A stretch of 64,000 nt of DNA from Kingdonia uniflora (Eukaryota; Streptophyta; Magnoliopsida; Ranunculales; Circaeasteraceae). Each line of letters starts with the position of its first letter. Positions within the stretch are counted from its first letter, which is position 1. Positions 10,650 through 21,707 of the stretch are shown piece by piece. The stretch lies in assembly GCA_014058105.1 (NCBI GenBank), contig JACGCM010000685.1:186001-250000 (forward strand), read 5' to 3'. Position numbers and translations under genes: made by a program. The notes under the pieces were generated by a model that saw only the letters and a list, made by a program, of their open reading frames with translations, had not been told where the DNA came from and did no database searches.

Positions 10650-12922
10650 AGTGCTCCAGAGGACTCACGTACAAATGTGGTGTGCATCTCAGTTTTCTCT
10701 TCTTCTTCATCTTCATCCTATAGAACTCACTGAATAGTCGCTATAGCATTTTCTCGCATACCATCAACGACTAACCCAACCTTCTTAGCAAATGTGGGAT
10801 AATCACATTTCTGGTGCCCAGTTTCCTCGTCTTCATCCTGTAGAACTTACTTAATAGTCGTTATAACATTTTCTCGCATACCATCAACGACTAACCCAAT
10901 CTTCTTAGCAAATGTGGGACAATCACGTTTATGGTGCCCAAGTTTCCCGTAACCATAACAGTTACCTAAGACAAAGGTATGCGGCACAGTGACAATTGGA
11001 ATAGTTAGAGCTGCCATTGTAGGTGTTGGAACTGATGGCCGATACTATGCATATAGCTCGTTTGCCTGTTTGGCTAACTGTACAATCTCTGCAAGGCAAA
11101 AGATAGGTTAAAGTACGGCTGCTTCTTGTAAATTCTACGTCAGCCCGTTCTTGTAACTACTAACCCTATGTTGTTCAGTCTCTCAGAGTCGTGTGTGTGC
11201 CTCAAGAAAATAAAAATTTATTTGTGTAATCATCAAGGGAGAAGATATCTATTTTCGGGATTAGAGTTTCCCGAACGTAACCTTGCCTTAGTTCATGGGG
11301 ATGAACCTCTCTTCCAGCTCTCTCCGCATCTTCTACCACTCTGTGATGTAACGGTAACCTGAGGTACGCCTTGCCTGTTGAATACTGTTCCACCAGGTAA
11401 GGGCAAAACTAGTAAGTCAGGACTCAACAATTATAACCAGTTTTGGATCCCCATAATTCTTGTAGCTGAACACCTGCTCAACCTTAGCCAACCAATCAAT
11501 AAAGGTACTAATATTAGACTTTCCATCGAACTCTGGCACCTTGACGTGCACATCATGTGTTTGTTCAGCAATAACCACAGCCAAAGCCTCAATGTTGGTA
11601 TCTTTACCCATTCAGCGTGGTTGGGGTCATTACCCTTCATCAAAATTAGAACTGTACTCACCATCTTGCCAAGTCGTAGCATACGAGTGTCCCGCGCGGA
11701 CGCGGGGGTAACCCAGGTAGACGCTGTCTATGTCGGTCCCATAATGGGGTGTCAACCGATGGTTAGAACCGCGACCCCAGTCTCGCCCGCTAAATTGCTG
11801 ATCTCCCTCCCAAGTCAGAACATGATGAGAACCCATAAGTTTATGTCTCCCGCTTGAGTGAACACTGAAAATATCATCATGCGACCCACAGTCATCATCA
11901 TAGGGTGTCTGTAACTCAAAACCATACTTTGGGTTAGTACACAGCGTTTGCCGGTTATTATTTTATGTATATGGTTGGTCTCTGGGCAAGTATGCCGGTG
12001 GGTGGGACATGCCATAGGTGCCCAACGGGACTGTCATGATCACGGGTGGGTGGCGGTTACCCTCAGTGGGTGGTGGTGATGTCGGTGTCGCTACCAGAGG
12101 TTGTCGATGATTTGGGTCTTCCAATGGGGATTGGTGGTCTCGCGGTGACTGATGGATTAGGTCGATTTTAGTAAAGGTGGGCCTTTGGTCGGGGTGGGGT
12201 GAAGTGGAAGTGGTGAGCCCCGTATGGGAGAGGAGATTTGGGTTTTTGAAAGTGGCAGGAGGGTTTGTGAGAATCCCACCACTAGGTGTCGATACCATTA
12301 AAGTCTAGGCCTTAAAGTTATTGGTGGAGCCCAACCCATTGAGCCCATAGGTTCTGGGTCAGGTTCCCAATTGCTTCGGGTGACCCGGATCTGTTACCTC
12401 GGTTTCTGGGAACTTGATCGGAACCCACTGGGTCTGATCTGGATCTTGTAACAAGATCTATTTTTGTTGGACTTGGGCCTCACGGGCTAGAGTCTGTTGT
12501 TGACTCGCCCATGCAAGGAAGTCTGATTTTGCCAAGGTCACCAGGGCAGTTTCGGTATAAAATTCTGTTGACGCACTTCTTGTTATTGTTAGTGATTAGG
12601 GAACATGTCCCGATGGCGTTTCGGTGCGAGGGGTCTCGCAGTTGGTCGATGGTTGTAGTGGCCTGACCTTTGCCCTTGGCTCTTACCCTGATTTCACGGG
12701 TTTCGTTCTCGACTTTGAGACTTGCAAACGGGTTTTCAAGTTCGTCGCTCCTCACGGCGACGCTTCCCTCACGGGAAGGGTGTTCTAGTACGCCCAACAG
12801 AGGTGGTGGGGGGTGGGAAAACCCGAACCCAAAGCCTCAACAAGCCTCTCGAGCCTTTCCATCAAATTTGATACATCTTGATCGAGTGTAGGTTTCTTCG
12901 TCGCGGGTCTTCCACGAGGCAT
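10650..12922 (-). pseudogene. Ty3/gypsy Gag polyprotein, decayed
   Basis: An ATG at 12920-12922 starts MPRGRPATKKPTLDQDVSN, followed by a leucine/glutamate helix (LMERLERLVEALG). A frameshift near 12800 separates this from LENPFASLKVENE and onward. A Pro-rich middle lies at about 11960-12300. The capsid core is at 11417-11611, with VKVPEFDGKSNISTFIDWL, the conserved start of the retrotransposon Gag domain. The C-terminal knuckle is GNCYGYGKLGHHKRDC (about 10915-10960), where the second Cys is Tyr. The knuckle region was hit by a 120-bp tandem duplication. Gag would form virus-like particles around element RNA; this one cannot be made whole because of frame breaks. Confidence 0.75.
10699..10938. 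repeat. 120-bp tandem duplication inside gag
   Basis: The word cttcatcct occurs at 10711 and 10831, exactly 120 bases apart. The following ~100 bases match closely (cgcataccatcaacgac in both). The duplicated part encodes the end of the zinc knuckle and the acidic stretch DEDEE that follows. Confidence 0.85.
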
Positions 12923-13649
12923 TTTTCTCTTGAAACTTGCTACACCGGGGATATGAAAGCGACTCTGATGCCAATTAATGTGAATCTATGAACGCGAAAG
13001 CTTAATTTGTATGTGATTAATACTAAGTTTGAACTAGATTTCTACTAGGGTTAATTCAGAGGAAAACTTAACTCTTTTATAAACAAACAACTCTAACTAA
13101 TTATACATTACATCACCCTCTCCCTCATAACCAAGTTTCCTAGGATCACTCCTAAAATAACTCTAAGTGCTAATCCAAATAAGAAATTACTCTTAGAAAA
13201 ATAAAACTTCTAAAACCAGCAAGCTCGCAATCTCTAATAGTGCATAAGCTAAAACATAAAATAAAGATAGATCAAACAGGTGGTAAATGACCCTATTAGG
13301 GACGTGCCATGTCACGGTCAATATCCAAAGTTATTCTTCAATTAGAGGTGGATGTTCTTTATACATTTCACAACAGATCACGAAACATGTCCTTCTGTGA
13401 TGGAGAACGGGAGGAAACTTTTCTACCAAAATGTAAAATTTAGCACATCATTAATCTAGACAACTATTCAAAATTTGGAAATTTTATGACTCGCATAAGT
13501 TGTACCCTATTTTATATGAAAAAAATTGTTAGCCTTGTCTATAATTAGATAAAGAACTATTTGGACCATAAAAAACATATATCCAATTCAACTAATTAAG
13601 ATATAATAAGCTTAAATGAATAAGAGAAACTTAAAATGACATTTTTTAC

Positions 13650-13797
13650 CAAGATCTGACCATGCATAACAACAGTCCCTAGACCTGGCAATGGCAGCCT
13701 TCAAGTACTTTTGAGACATCTTATATTGCAGTATACAAAGACAGTGAAGGCCAAGCTGATGCCACTGAACTGCATCATCTGGGTTTTCTTCTATTGC
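13650..13797 (-). pseudogene. Orphan TPR exon resembling SKI3/TTC37
   Basis: On the minus strand a 148-base open segment lies between an intact acceptor (…ggaacag) and an intact donor (gtaaaa). It encodes a TPR-like helix pair with NPDDAVQWHQLGLH, YLKAAIARSRDCCYAWSDLG. From memory this resembles plant SKI3/TTC37, the TPR scaffold of the cytoplasmic Ski complex that feeds RNA to the exosome. No neighbouring exons were found within several kb: the left is occupied by a gypsy element and the right by unassigned sequence and Tat copy A. It is probably a gene fragment, though a real gene split by large insertions with exons outside the window is possible. The family call is by eye only. Confidence 0.5.
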
Positions 13798-14700
13798 CTG
13801 TTCCAAATAAGCATATTATGAAACACATGGTACATAATAGGACTCTGGTTTAGGTGACAAAGATGTGGTACAGTACAAGAGATAACAAAAGAAAAAGAAA
13901 TATATATATATATATAGATATATACATGTACAAAAATAATAGTAACAACATGATGTTAAGCATTGTGTACAGAGAAACAATAAAAAGAATGGCGATCATT
14001 GCAAATCTCCGTTAGCGCTTTGTACCCGTAAAACCTTTCCTTTATAATATAAAGTATCTCCCTTCTTTTATTTTTTTCTTCCTTTGGCGCTATCCAAAAG
14101 TGTAACGCAGTCATACATTTTATTATAAAAGCCGGTGGGTTGCTTGCCAATGACTAAGTGTCATCAATGCCTGAGTTTCATGTTGTGCTAATGTGTAAGC
14201 AAAAAGAAAAGGAGAAAAGAGTGCCAGGTTTGTAAGTAGGACCACGTTGGCGACAACCTAATAATAGCATGCAATATTATTTCTGTTATTGTTACACTTC
14301 CACCTCCAAAGGCTGAAATTGCTAAATTTTAGAAATTTAGCCAATTTTCAACACTTTTGAGCAAGTACTATTGGGAAACTTGAACATTTGATACAGTTTA
14401 AGTTGTTCAGAAAACAACAATGGTTGGATGTCGGCGTGAGCTGTGACGCACTCAGTGTGGTTAGAAGCCATTTGTACCTTCAACCCCCTAGCAACACCTC
14501 TAAACCCATTTGGGATGACTGTAATAGGGTTGTTAGTAATTGGGACAATGAGGTTGAATAAGCCATTATTCTAAACTTCAAAAGGACAATTGGTATGACC
14601 ACTATGAGGAAACTAGTCATTAACTCGTACGTCTACCATGTGAGGTGTGAGATAAATTTGAGGATCGTTACAAAAATTAAATGTATACTATATGAGTGTG
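13798..14700. other. No gene seen; TA microsatellite and left flank of Tat copy A
   Basis: There is a short (TA)n tract at about 13902-13926. The rest shows no coding signal I can support. The final bases before 14701 are the host sequence interrupted by copy A. Confidence 0.4.
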
Positions 14701-14705
14701 TTTGT

Positions 14706-15328
14706 CGTAGGGACCTATCCCTCAATCTCACCTAAAATCGAGTTGTCGCCAGTTCAAACTACCTCTATCTCAGACTCACGCGCTTTAAACATAACTTCTC
14801 CAGTCATCATTCTAACCTACTCTACGAACTGGTGAAGAACGTGGGTCAAACTTCAAATTAAAAAACCTTATCCAGTCAAAGATACATGTCTCTCATAAAC
14901 TCGTCAGTTACTCAGTCAACCACCACTAACCACATTATTTGAAAAACGTGCTCCAGCACGATGAAGAGCTACGGAGAAGGCCTATATAAAGAAAATGTTC
15001 CAGAATAGACAAGAACCAAAAAAAATTATACAAGAGAATATCAAGAAACTATTTGTTCTAAATTCTCATAAACATTCAAACTTCTTAGTTACAAGGTTCA
15101 AGCATTTCTATATCTAGAGGTTACTTGTAATAAGATATCCGCCTCAAGCAATATAATATACTTTTACAAAAATCCTTCACTCGAGGTCGTGGTTCTTTAC
15201 CTATTCAGAGGTTTTCTACACTAAAATCACATGTATCATTTCTTGCTTTCTATTAGAATATGTCGCAGGTTCATTGTTGTGATAGTGAATTCCAAGCCAT
15301 TTCGAGCTTATAGAATTTGGCCATTACA
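14706..15328 (+). repeat. 5' LTR of copy A
   Basis: It begins cgtagggacc (the usual TG has mutated to CG; the partner begins tgtagggacc) and ends ggccattaca. A promoter-like tatataaa lies at 14983-14990 and an aataaa-like signal before the 3' end. It is followed by tt and the presumed primer-binding site tggcaccgtctatggga at 15331-15347. Confidence 0.92.
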
Positions 15329-15400
15329 TTTGGCACCGTCTATGGGAAAGATTGCATTTCCACGATATCCTAAGACATTCTTTTACTACAACTTTCAATC

Positions 15401-16761
15401 ATGGTTACTTCCAGACGATCGGCTACAGGGATCCAGCCCGATGTTTTAATGGAGCCGGGGCAACTTACAAAGTTACAGGCCAATCTCAATGCCAAAATAG
15501 AGAAATGCGTTGAGCTCAAACTTCAGTTAACTAAGGATCGGGCGCTCCGTAGGAAAGAGCTCGACACAGAACGACAAGCTCGTTTGACAACGCTCAAACG
15601 ACATGAAGACCAGATGATAACAATGCAGACTGCCCTAGAGGCTCTATAAAATACTCACCAAGCTCCACCAATAAGAGGTCACGATCAGTAGCCCAAGACC
15701 TCCCGTGTTTCTGCAAGGGAAAGATTGGGACCTCAAGGAGTCGCCAGTAAAGCTATTTCCAGAAATCTTCAGCACAAACCACAACCCTCCATACATTTAG
15801 GGGGTGAGGTTCAATCCGAAGCCAGTCGAGGTCACCGAATTTCTATCTGTCATGAGGAAGAATAGTGACCGCAACATCAAGTTCCAGCACGAGATCGCCT
15901 GAGTGAAGGTATGGGCACTCATCATCCACAACCTGCTTGTCTAGCGATTCAGCCAACACGTCATTACGTCAGAAAGAGCATATGGACCAACAAATAAAGG
16001 AGTTGATCGAAGCACAAGTTTTGTGTACTACCAGCGACATCACAAAATTATAAGAAAGTCTGATTGCCAAAGAGTTATTCGATATGGAGATACCAAAAGG
16101 TTTCCATACTCCCCAAATTCATAAATACAAAGGTACTGACCTGAAGGAACACATTCAACAGTACCGTGATTTATTAGAGTTATACTCCAATCTCAACCAC
16201 ATTCTATGCCGTCTGTTCGCCATAAGTCTACAAAAGGAACCACTCTAATGGCCCCACTCTCCCCAGGAGGACTCCATATATACATTCTACCAGCTGTAGA
16301 AATAGTTCATTAAGACATATATTCACAATAGGGACAAAGAGGAGAATCTGTATTCTCTTATCAGTCTTAAACACTTATACAGAGAGAAGTTCGAGGCTTT
16401 GGCGAAGAAATTTTTTGAGCTCGTGCGTAAAGTGGATAACCTCGATCAAAAAATAGTTGTTACTGATTTTACCAACGCGCTCCAGCTCGACTGTAAGGCC
16501 AAAGAACACCTCTTCCTCAACAAACCTGTAACCTTGGAGGATATGATCACCAAGGTCAATAGTTACGTCAACCTTGAGAGGATGATGTCTGAGCGACAAA
16601 AATCTACTAAATCCGTCCTCTCCACCAAAGATCCATCTACATATCAAAATAACGAACCAAAGGAGGAACAGGGAGATCAGAAGTGCACCAAGGGCAACAC
16701 TGGCTATCCTCAGAAAGGTGGTTCGCCAAACAAACCCATCCTCCCAAAGATGAACATCTGA
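15401..16761 (+). pseudogene. Gag of copy A, decayed
   Basis: An ATG at 15401 starts MVTSRRSATGIQPDVLM, followed by a Gln/Lys/Glu-rich helix up to a stop at 15649. The Gag core resumes near 16081 with DMEIPKGFHTPQIHKYKG and runs through a TAA near 16246 to an open stretch (16399-16761) with FFELVRKVDNLDQK and EDMITKVNSYVNLE. The same order is seen in copy B, so these are ancestral Gag sequences. No zinc knuckle was recognised at the C-terminus. Gag would package the element's RNA in cytoplasmic particles. Confidence 0.75.
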
Positions 16762-17246
16762 ATCTCTATAAATTTTCCACTACTTTTGAAGGATAAGCTC
16801 TACCGCGTCTCTCAACCACTGCAACCAATCGTTAGTCAACCATATTACCTGGATCATATGGTAAACCATTATTCTACTAACAATTGTTATGCTTTACATA
16901 GGTTGCTCGAGTACATTTTTAAAGAGGGATGGATGCTCAAATATATTGTGGACCTGGAATCATACAAAGATGGCAGTTATAAGAAGCAGCTCGAAGTTAT
17001 TCAGGTCAATGATCAAGCTGAGGAGAAGCATTTTTGCCATATGCACTACAGCAACATGATCGAAATCAATCTGATCACCAATTCTAACAGATCAAGCGTA
17101 GAAGACTACCAGAATGCTACGATCTCACACCTCAAGATATAGAAGTCAAGCTTCTTCCTGAGTCGAGCAATCGCCAGCTTGGGATTTCCTTCAAAGATTG
17201 CGATACTAGCCATGTTAAATTTCAACATCAAGATGCGTTATTTATA

Positions 17247-17564
17247 ATGCTCAAAATGAAGAAGTATGTCATGCACACGATGATGATCGATACTGGAAGC
17301 GGTATTGAGATTCAATTTCAGAGCATTATCGACCAAATGGGTTTGGCCGACCAAGTTATTCAGAACAACACCGATATCAGTGGGTTCAATGGTTCCCAAG
17401 AAGAACGAGTAGGCAAGATCATCTTACCTATTACTGCAAGACCAGCCACCATCGACATTGTTTTCTATATCATCAACGCCAAATCTCGTTATCTCGGGAT
17501 TATGGGCCGCTGTTGGATTCACAACATGGAAGTAATCGCTTCCACCTATCATCAGGCACTCTGA
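17247..17564 (+). pseudogene. Aspartic protease domain of copy A
   Basis: An open segment of 105 codons carries the retropepsin active site IDTGS (about residues 15-19), then DISGFNGS and IVFYIINAKSRYLGIMGR, matching the family's flap and ILG-type motif. It would cut the polyprotein. The domain itself is uninterrupted, but stops on both sides separate it from Gag and RT. Confidence 0.75.
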
Positions 17565-17789
17565 TTCAAATACGACAATGGTATCTCGAGCTTGTGAAAA
17601 TATCGTCTTTGCTATCCTAGATACTTCTGAAAAATTTTCTGCATAGCAATTATAAGAAGCAGATCACCTCAACGATCAACCTTCCACAGAGGAGCCCACA
17701 AAATATATTAATATTGATGGACCTAGCTAAGGTACTTTCATTAGTACTAAGCTAGTTCAGCACAAAAATGATACTCTCATTTAGTTTTT

Positions 17790-18944
17790 GCAACTAAATC
17801 GAGACATTTTTGCGTGGTCTTTCGAAGAATGTCACAAATTAGCCATCAACATCAATGCCACGACGGTCAAAAAGAAATTGTGACGACTATCACCTCATCT
17901 TTGAGATGAAGTTAACACCGAGATCGAGAAATTGATCAAAGTGGGATTTATTCGAGAAGCCAAATATCCAGACTAGATATCCAATATTGTCGTTGTCCCA
18001 AAGAAGAACGGAAAAGTCTAGGTTTGCGTAGATTTTACCGATCTGAACAAACGTACTCCAAAGGATAGTTTCCCTCTTCCCAATATTCATCAGATTATCG
18101 ATTCTACAGCAGGCCATGACCTCCTATATATGATGGATGCTGCTTCGGGATATAATCAAATTCCACTTTTGGAAAAATATCAAGAAAAGACAACTTTCAT
18201 CACTGAAAGAGGTCTTTATTGCTACAAAGTTATGCCCTTCGGACTCAAAAATGCAGGTGCCACATATTAATGGTAATGACTACTATGTTTAAAGCACATC
18301 TAGGGAAAGTCATTGAAGTTTACATCGACGATATCATGTGTAAGAGTGTACAGTCAGCCAATCACATCTCAGATCTTAACAATATATTCAACATTCTTCA
18401 ATCTTGCAGGATACGTCTCATCCCTGATAAGTGTCAATTCGGGGTACATTCTGGCCGATTTCTAGGCTACCTCATCAGTAAGAAGGGGATTGAGGCCGAT
18501 CCAGATCAGATTCGGGCTATATTCAATATGCCTTCTCCAAAAACAACAAAAGACGTTCAAAAATTTGCCGGCAAGATTGCTGCTATAAACAGTTTCATTT
18601 CAAAATCATCAGATCGCTGTCGTTGGTTATTCCTATTACTCTGTAGATGTACCAAACGGGGAAAAGTTCAGCCAAATGCAGAGGTTACATGGACACCAAA
18701 ATGCGAAGCAGTTTTTCTGGATCTCAAAATCTATTTGGGGAGGCCTCCCATAATGAGTACCTCAATAGATAATGAGGAGCTGATTATCTACCTAGCAGTC
18801 ACAGATACTTCACTCAGCTCGGTTCTCATTCGCCTTGAAGGGAAAATTGAGAAATCAGTTTACTTTATCAGCAAAACCCACACTCTAGCAGAAACGAGGT
18901 ACTTTAAAATTAAAAAACTTCTTCTCACTCTTGTTTACACTTAA
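17790..18944 (+). pseudogene. Reverse transcriptase and first RNase H of copy A
   Basis: RT motifs appear in order: VGFIREAKYPD, SNIVVVPKKNGKV, VCVDFTDLNKRTPKD, AASGYNQIPLLEK, FITERGLYCYKVMPFGLK, then after a frameshift near 18265 the catalytic VYIDDIM and FLGYLISKKGIEADPDQI. Stops replace Trp at YPD*ISN and KV*VC (TGG to TAG). The first RNase H follows (YLAVTDTSLSSVL, FISKTHTLAETRY). Compared with copy B, 27 bases coding for an MPGVDPGMA-like stretch are missing just before CHKLAIN. It would copy the RNA to DNA; this copy cannot. Confidence 0.85.
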
Positions 18945-19189
18945 CAGAAAATCAAGCACTACTTCAAAGCTCATTCAGTCAAAGTCATGACGAACTACCC
19001 ACTTCGGGAAGTTCTATCCAAGAAAGAAAATCAAGGAGAGTACAACAGTGGTCAGTCAGTTTGGGAGAACATGATATCAAGTTAGAACAATATCATTCTG
19101 AGAAGGGTCAGGCCATTGCCAATTTTCCAGTAGAAGATCCCGAGTGGGAGGAGCATGACCCTGACCTTATAAAAAAACTCCCGGAGATC

Positions 19190-19640
19190 CACCCCCCAAA
19201 CCATTTGACGAACGAACTAAATGGATTACAGCAAAAGGGTGGAGACATCTCACATATGGATCAGCAGGACCTGCAGGGTCAGGAATCAGAATCGTATTAA
19301 TTACCCCTTCCAATGACAGAATTGATAAATCAATCCGCTTGGATTTTGAGGCCTCAAACAATGTCACCGAATACGAAGCTCTCATTCATGGACTCGACCT
19401 CGTTCTTGAGCTCGATGTCCCCAAACTCTCGGTTTACACAGATTCACTACTCATCATCCACCATTACTCTGAGCAATATAAGAAGAATGGAAAGATGATC
19501 GAATACGCTGCCCTCGTTACAGATAGGATGAGCAAGTTCACGAAAGCAACTTACAATTATCTTCCTCGAGGTAAAAATAAGCACGCCAATTTCTTGGCAT
19601 ATCTATCCGGGGTCTTGGGTACAGAAGCTCGATATCTCTA
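19190..19640 (+). pseudogene. Second (archaeal-type) RNase H of copy A
   Basis: The domain has GSAGPAGSGIRIV, ASNNVTEYEALIHGLDL, SVYTDSLLIIHHYSEQY and a final AYL. It is the extra RNase H found in Tat elements between RNase H and integrase. Two catalytic Asp are gone: the residue before GSA is Tyr, and the Asp expected in the ADSLAYL motif is Asn (ANFLAYL). The Glu in TEYEAL and the Asp in YTDSLL remain. Confidence 0.8.
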
Positions 19641-19734
19641 GATCAAAATCATTTCAACCCCCAGCATTGATCGTATTTCTATATACACGATCAATACTGG
19701 GGGCAATAAAGGGGGAGACGACGATTGGTGAAAG

Positions 19735-20955
19735 CTTTTCTTAGCCTACCTCGGTGTCGACAACAGTTGCATTGGACAACTCCCAGTAGATCCAAAAGAG
19801 CACCGACAACTGATTAACAACTCGAAGTGCTACACAAATCAAAATGGCATGCTATACCGCCATTCCGTCATGGGGACTTATCTTAAGTGCCTCTCCAAAG
19901 CAAAAGCAGATGAAATACTCTGCGAATTACATGAAGGGACTTGTGGCTCCCATGTCGCAGGTCGATCACTAGCAAGCAAAGTTATTATACAAGGAGTATT
20001 CTAACCTGGCATCCGCAAGCAGAGGAGTACTCACGTAGATGCGACACCTACCAAAGACATGAACATATGATACGCGCCCCTGCGTTCGAACTCCATGCAA
20101 GCAAGATATTATGGCCATTCAAAAGATGGGCACTTGATCTCGTCGACGAATTCCCTAACTCTCCAGGTAACCGACATCACCTACTCATAGCTACCGATTA
20201 TTTTACAAAATGGGTAGAAACAGTTCCACTATGTCGAACCAGAGAAGAAGAGGTCATCTCTTTTATCTAGGAACACATCATCACTCAGTTTGGGTGCCCC
20301 CACTTAATTCGTATCGATAACGGGCCACAATTTGTTAGAGAAAAAATCATAACCTTCCTCAACCAACACAATAACATCCACTCACCATCTAATCCTTACT
20401 ATCCTCAAAGCAATGGCCAAGCTAAAATCATCAACAAAACCATCGTGGATGGACTCAAAAAGCGGATTCACTCATAGAAAAAAGGGAATTGGGTTTGAGA
20501 ACTACCTCATGTCCTATGGGTATATCATACCACTCCCAAACAGTCAACAGGATACACCCCATTCCACCTTGCCTATGACACTGAGGCCGTCATTCCTTCT
20601 GAGTACCATCATCTAGCTCGAGATCACGAGCTGACTGATGAGGAAAATGAGTTCGAATTGGCTTGTAACCTCAATATGATCGATAAAACTAGGGAATGCG
20701 CCATCACTAACCTAGGTCGATATCATCATATGCTAGCCAGATCGTACTACAGCGAGTCAGAAACCATACTTTCCAAATCGATAATATTGTCCTCAGAGAG
20801 ATTCCTCAACATCTCAAAAAGCCACACGCTAGAAAATTAGCTGACAATTAGGAGGGTCCATTCATTATCACAGGTCTCCGAGGCTTGGGATCATATTATC
20901 TCATGACAGAGAGGGAATCCATATTTCAAATCCTTGAAACACTAGGCGATTGAAA
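19735..20955 (+). pseudogene. Integrase of copy A
   Basis: The zinc-binding N-terminus is visible as LHEGTCGSHVAG and CDTYQRH (the usual CxxC has become CxxY). The catalytic core keeps Asp in RWALDLVDEFP and Asp in RIDNGPQFV, but the third residue, normally Glu in GQAE, is Lys (GQAKIINKT). The C-terminal region has HELTDEENEFELACNLNMID. Several stops (for example before EHIITQF and ELPHVLW) break the frame. It would insert the cDNA into a chromosome; loss of the Glu alone would inactivate it. Confidence 0.85.
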
Positions 20956-21162
20956 CGATACTATCGTTAAGCGCCTTACTACTCTATTTCTATTTCTCAC
21001 ATTTGTTTTTTCAATTCCAAAAATGAGATTTTCATCTCCATCCAATATTAATTCTGCACTGATCAATGAAAATTCCAAATTTTTCACAATATTTCTCTAC
21101 TTACGTAGATTCAACCATATTCTAAAGATTAAAGCATAGATAATATTATCTTTCAATTGATC

Positions 21163-21650
21163 TTATACCAGTTAAATCAAGGATAACACTTGGTTTGGCT
21201 GACTCTACTAAATCTCTGCGATTGAAACAAATGTAAAAACTTGTTTTATATCAAAAACTTTACCAAACATGAGATAGGGAAAAGGTAATACTAGCCTTCA
21301 TCTACTTCAACTTGTTTGGGACATTATACCAGTTAAATCAAGGATAACACTTGGTTTGGCTGACTCTACTAAATCTCTACGATTGAAATAAATGTAGAAA
21401 CTTGTTTTATATCAACGACTCTAACAGACATAAGATAAGGCAAAGGTAATACTAGCCTTCATCTATTTCAATATGTTTGCAACATTACTACAGTTAAATT
21501 AAGATTTACTTGGTTTGATTAACTCAACCCATCTCTACGATTATACCAAATGTAAAATCTTTTTTTATATAAAGACCCCACCAGACATAAGATGAGGCAA
21601 AGGTCATACTAGCTTTTATCTATTTTAATATGTCTGCGACAGATACTATT
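21163..21650. repeat. Three tandem ~160-bp units downstream of pol, copy A
   Basis: The word atctctRcgattg recurs at about 21210, 21371 and 21529. Each unit also contains cttggttt, a tttatat word and aggtaatactagc or its variant. The array lies between integrase and the 3' end of the antisense gene. Copy B has the same three-unit array in the same place. Confidence 0.8.
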
Positions 21651-21707
21651 TATTTTCAGGTCACATTACAATGGATTCTTTTCTGCTGCTGGGATGTCAG
21701 CTATGCT

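Larger units (their letters stand above)
10528..13314 (-). mobile_element. Ty3/gypsy gag-only derivative with truncated 3' LTR
   Basis: The right LTR is 12979-13314 (tgtgaatc…atgtca). The left flank keeps only 79 bases of the other LTR (10528-10606), which match 13236-13314 without gaps; by hand I count five differences. Just inside the right LTR, the minus strand reads ttggcatcagagtcgc, a primer-binding site of the initiator-tRNA kind (variant of tggtatcagag). Just inside the left stub is a purine stretch (acggaggatt) in the right place for a polypurine tract. The inside encodes Gag only, and no pol is present. The 3' LTR is cut after 79 bases, so the left edge is a deletion or recombination breakpoint and no TSD can be checked. 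Confidence 0.8.
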
